From contig JAJXTA010000139.1 in the NCBI GenBank assembly GCA_021784265.1, forward strand, positions 1 to 6,999: 6,999 nt of DNA, written 5' to 3'. The notes under the pieces were generated by a model. It was not told the origin of the DNA. It saw nothing but the letters and a program-made list of their open reading frames with translations, and ran no database searches. This stretch comes from a bacterium. GTDB lineage: Bacteria; Verrucomicrobiota; Verrucomicrobiia; Limisphaerales; J093. A program made the translations under genes and the position numbers. Positions 5,928 through 6,999 of the stretch are shown in pieces (the first letter of the stretch is position 1; every line of letters starts with the position of its first letter).

Positions 5928-6081
5928 ATCTTCCCCGAACCTGGCAGGTTCAGGCTGGAATTGGCACCTGGACATTGCGGATGGCGCCGCAACCGGTTGC
6001 CGTGGTGTCATTGGGCCAGTCCATCGACAACTAGCCAGGAGACCGTTGTAGCAACGTGTTGGGATAATTGGAGGGATAAGA
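5920..6081 (-). promoter_or_regulatory. SAM-I (S-box) riboswitch aptamer upstream of thrC-moaD-NIL
   Basis: Read on the minus strand, the leader has the S-box landmarks in order. GGACTGGCCC (6022-6013) forms the P2 tip, and the following AATGAC carries the kink-turn GA. Then come GGCAACC (6001-5995), P3 as TTGCGG/CCGCAA (5992-5987 with 5980-5975), GGTGCCAATTCC (5968-5957), and P4 as a 9-bp helix with one G-U (5954-5946 with 5942-5934, 3-base loop). GAAGATGAG closes the motif. The loop-2/J3-4 pseudoknot is present as CTGG (6019-6016) with CCAG (5958-5955). P1 is less clear: the canonical position (TCTC 6042-6039 with GAGA) is weak, whereas TCTTATC (6081-6075) pairs with GATGAGA (5930-5924) over 7 bp but leaves a long J1/2. 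The RNA would bind S-adenosylmethionine and switch the unit off when SAM is abundant. Confidence 0.9.
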
Positions 6082-6094
6082 CGCGGGCCGTCAA
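6064..6094 (-). promoter_or_regulatory. Candidate promoter for the riboswitch-thrC unit
   Basis: In the only AT-richer stretch upstream of the aptamer, the minus strand has TTGACG (6094-6089) and, 19 bases on, AATTAT (6069-6064), giving a start near 6057. The spacing is long and the -10 is imperfect. If this promoter is right, the TCTTATC version of P1 would lie upstream of the transcript and could not form. Confidence 0.35.
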
Positions 6095-6104
6095 ATGGTT
6101 TTTT

Positions 6105-6177
6105 CGCCGCCGGCGTGGCCGGGGGCGGGCGCTTTGCCGCGGCGCGGCGCCGGGCGCGCCGCCCGGGCCGACGGCCC
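6105..6177. other. Extreme GC, self-complementary block after gcvH
   Basis: Of these 73 bases only about five are A or T. Immediately after the gcvH stop, in RNA sense, GGGCC-GTC-GGCCC (6177-6165) is a perfect hairpin. Further nested GGCGC/GCGCC-type pairings follow. A terminator role for gcvTH is plausible by position, but no U-tract follows; on the minus strand the homopolymer at 6104-6099 is A, not T. Confidence 0.35.
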
Positions 6178-6561
6178 TCAGCCCCCGATCAGGGCGCCAT
6201 ACGCCCCGGCCGGGAGCAGCGCCGTTACCTCCGTCGGCTGCGCGAGGCGGAGGCGATAGAACCAGCCGGCGCCGTAGGGATCGCTGTTGACCAGCGCCGG
6301 GTTGTCCGCGACCGCGGTATTCACGGCGAGGACTTCGCCGGTGAGGGGGGAGTAAATGTCGCTGGCGGTCTTCACCGATTCGACGACGGCGCAACTCTCC
6401 CCGGCCTTGACCTGCCGCCCCACCGCGGGCAGCTCGACGAACACCACGTCGGTCAGCTCGTGCTGGGCGTGGTCGGTGATCCCGATGGTGGCGACCTCAC
6501 CGTCGATCCGCACCCATTCGTGCGACTTGGCGTACCGCAAATCCTCAGGAACGTTGCTCAT
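6178..6561 (-). CDS. gcvH: Glycine cleavage system H protein
   Basis: A 127-residue lipoyl carrier of the glycine cleavage complex, which shuttles the aminomethyl group from GcvP to GcvT and is reoxidised by the L protein. The N terminus [19 protein letters not shown] (4-22) is typical. [22 protein letters not shown] (27-48) and [17 protein letters not shown] (61-77) are diagnostic, with Lys64 as the lipoylated residue. [20 protein letters not shown] (87-106) completes the fold. Length is normal. ATG 6561 gives the canonical start; an in-frame TTG two codons upstream is less likely. It follows gcvT by 31 bases in one transcription unit. gcvP, often the next gene, is not here: a 440-base leader and thrC follow instead, so gcvP must lie elsewhere or upstream of the window. 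Confidence 0.96.
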   Translation of the reverse strand: MSNVPEDLRYAKSHEWVRIDGEVATIGITDHAQHELTDVVFVELPAVGRQVKAGESCAVVESVKTASDIYSPLTGEVLAVNTAVADNPALVNSDPYGAGWFYRLRLAQPTEVTALLPAGAYGALIGG

Positions 6562-6592
6562 GCGCAAAGGGAGTCAGGATTTGGGTTCCGGG

Positions 6593-6999
6593 TCAACTCG
6601 GTTTTCGATAGATCGGTTTGGGCACGACGGCGGCGGGAAACCGCCGTCCCCGAATCTCGACTTCCAGCGCCGTCCAGGCCACGGAAAAGGCCGGGGGCAC
6701 ATAGCCCAGGCCAATCCCCACCCCGAGGGAGGGGCTCTGCGTGCCACTGACGACCTCGCCAATCCGGGTGCCGCTCTCGCCCGGGCTCCAGAGGGCGTAG
6801 TGCGGTCGGGGCGGCGGGGCCTTCTCCCCCATTTTGAAGGCGACGCAGCGTTTGGAGACCCCGGTGGCCTTCTGGCTTGCCAGCACGCTCCGGCCGATAA
6901 AGTCGCCCTTGTCCAGCGCCACAAAGAAGCCCAGCCCCGCCTCGATGGGGGTGGTGTTCTCGTCCAGCTCGTGGCCATAGAGGGGGTAACCCATTTCGG
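6593..6999 (-). CDS. gcvT: Aminomethyltransferase, glycine cleavage T protein (partial, N terminus outside window)
   Basis: The C-terminal 135 residues or so of GcvT, which transfers the aminomethyl carbon from the H protein to tetrahydrofolate, releasing ammonia and forming methylene-tetrahydrofolate. The visible part opens in the conserved EMGYPLYGHELDENTTPIEAGLGFFV segment. It continues through KGDFIGRSVLASQKATGVSKR and ends in the barrel domain with GEVVSGTQSPSLGVGIGLGYVPP. The reading frame is open through the right edge (a Glu codon precedes the Met at 6994), so that Met is internal, not the start. About 230 N-terminal residues lie outside. The stop is at 6593-6595, 31 bases before gcvH. 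Any glycine riboswitch would be upstream and cannot be seen. Confidence 0.94.
   Translation of the reverse strand, partial: EMGYPLYGHELDENTTPIEAGLGFFVALDKGDFIGRSVLASQKATGVSKRCVAFKMGEKAPPPRPHYALWSPGESGTRIGEVVSGTQSPSLGVGIGLGYVPPAFSVAWTALEVEIRGRRFPAAVVPKPIYRKPS

Noticed and set aside
5738..5992. An 85-residue in-frame N-terminal extension of the thrC product
   Set aside because: It runs through the riboswitch P3/P4 region and expression platform, has no family resemblance, and the Shine-Dalgarno-supported ATG at 5737 gives the conserved N terminus.
6099..6104. Run of six T on the plus strand as a terminator tail
   Set aside because: No plus-strand gene ends here and no stable hairpin directly precedes it in that direction; on the minus strand it is an A-run.

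Overview
The window is about two thirds G+C and carries seven chromosomal housekeeping or metabolic genes on the minus strand, plus the tail of one unrecognised gene on the plus strand. The HisS sequence (opening MERLPGFRDFYPEP) and the threonine-synthase type with an N-terminal CxxC ribbon resemble proteins I associate with Verrucomicrobiota. That placement is an inference from recall and is only moderately secure. There is no sign of phage, insertion sequence, CRISPR array, tRNA or rRNA.

Layout from left to right: the C-terminal end of an unknown plus-strand gene (2-265) converges on a xylulokinase gene (399-1925, minus). Upstream of it in minus-strand order come histidyl-tRNA synthetase (2078-3355) and an HU/IHF-type DNA-binding protein (3416-3745). 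A good sigma-70-like promoter (3794-3822) sits just before the HU gene, so HU, hisS and possibly xylB form one transcription unit. Next is a tight three-gene unit transcribed thrC-like, moaD-like, NIL-domain protein (5737 down to 3849). It has a 440-base leader and is preceded by the glycine cleavage pair gcvT (partial, running off the right edge) and gcvH.

The most interesting feature is in that leader. On the minus strand, bases about 5920-6081 contain the hallmarks of a SAM-I (S-box) riboswitch: the GGACTGGCCC loop, GGCAACC, GGTGCCAATTCC, perfect P3 and P4 helices, the loop-2/J3-4 pseudoknot and the GAAGATGAG 3' end. After it come an 8-bp alternative helix that overlaps P1 and a terminator-like hairpin with a U-rich tail. 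A SAM switch in front of a 'threonine synthase', a sulfur-carrier protein ending in Gly-Gly and a NIL-domain protein suggests homocysteine/methionine synthesis rather than threonine synthesis. The hypothesis is that the ThrC-like PLP enzyme uses a protein thiocarboxylate as sulfur donor on O-phosphohomoserine, by analogy with CysM/CysO acting on O-phosphoserine. This is an inference; the riboswitch and the gene order are seen in the sequence.

A second recurring pattern is that four of the seven minus-strand starts have no recognisable Shine-Dalgarno and are immediately preceded by TTT (TTTATG), despite the high GC content.
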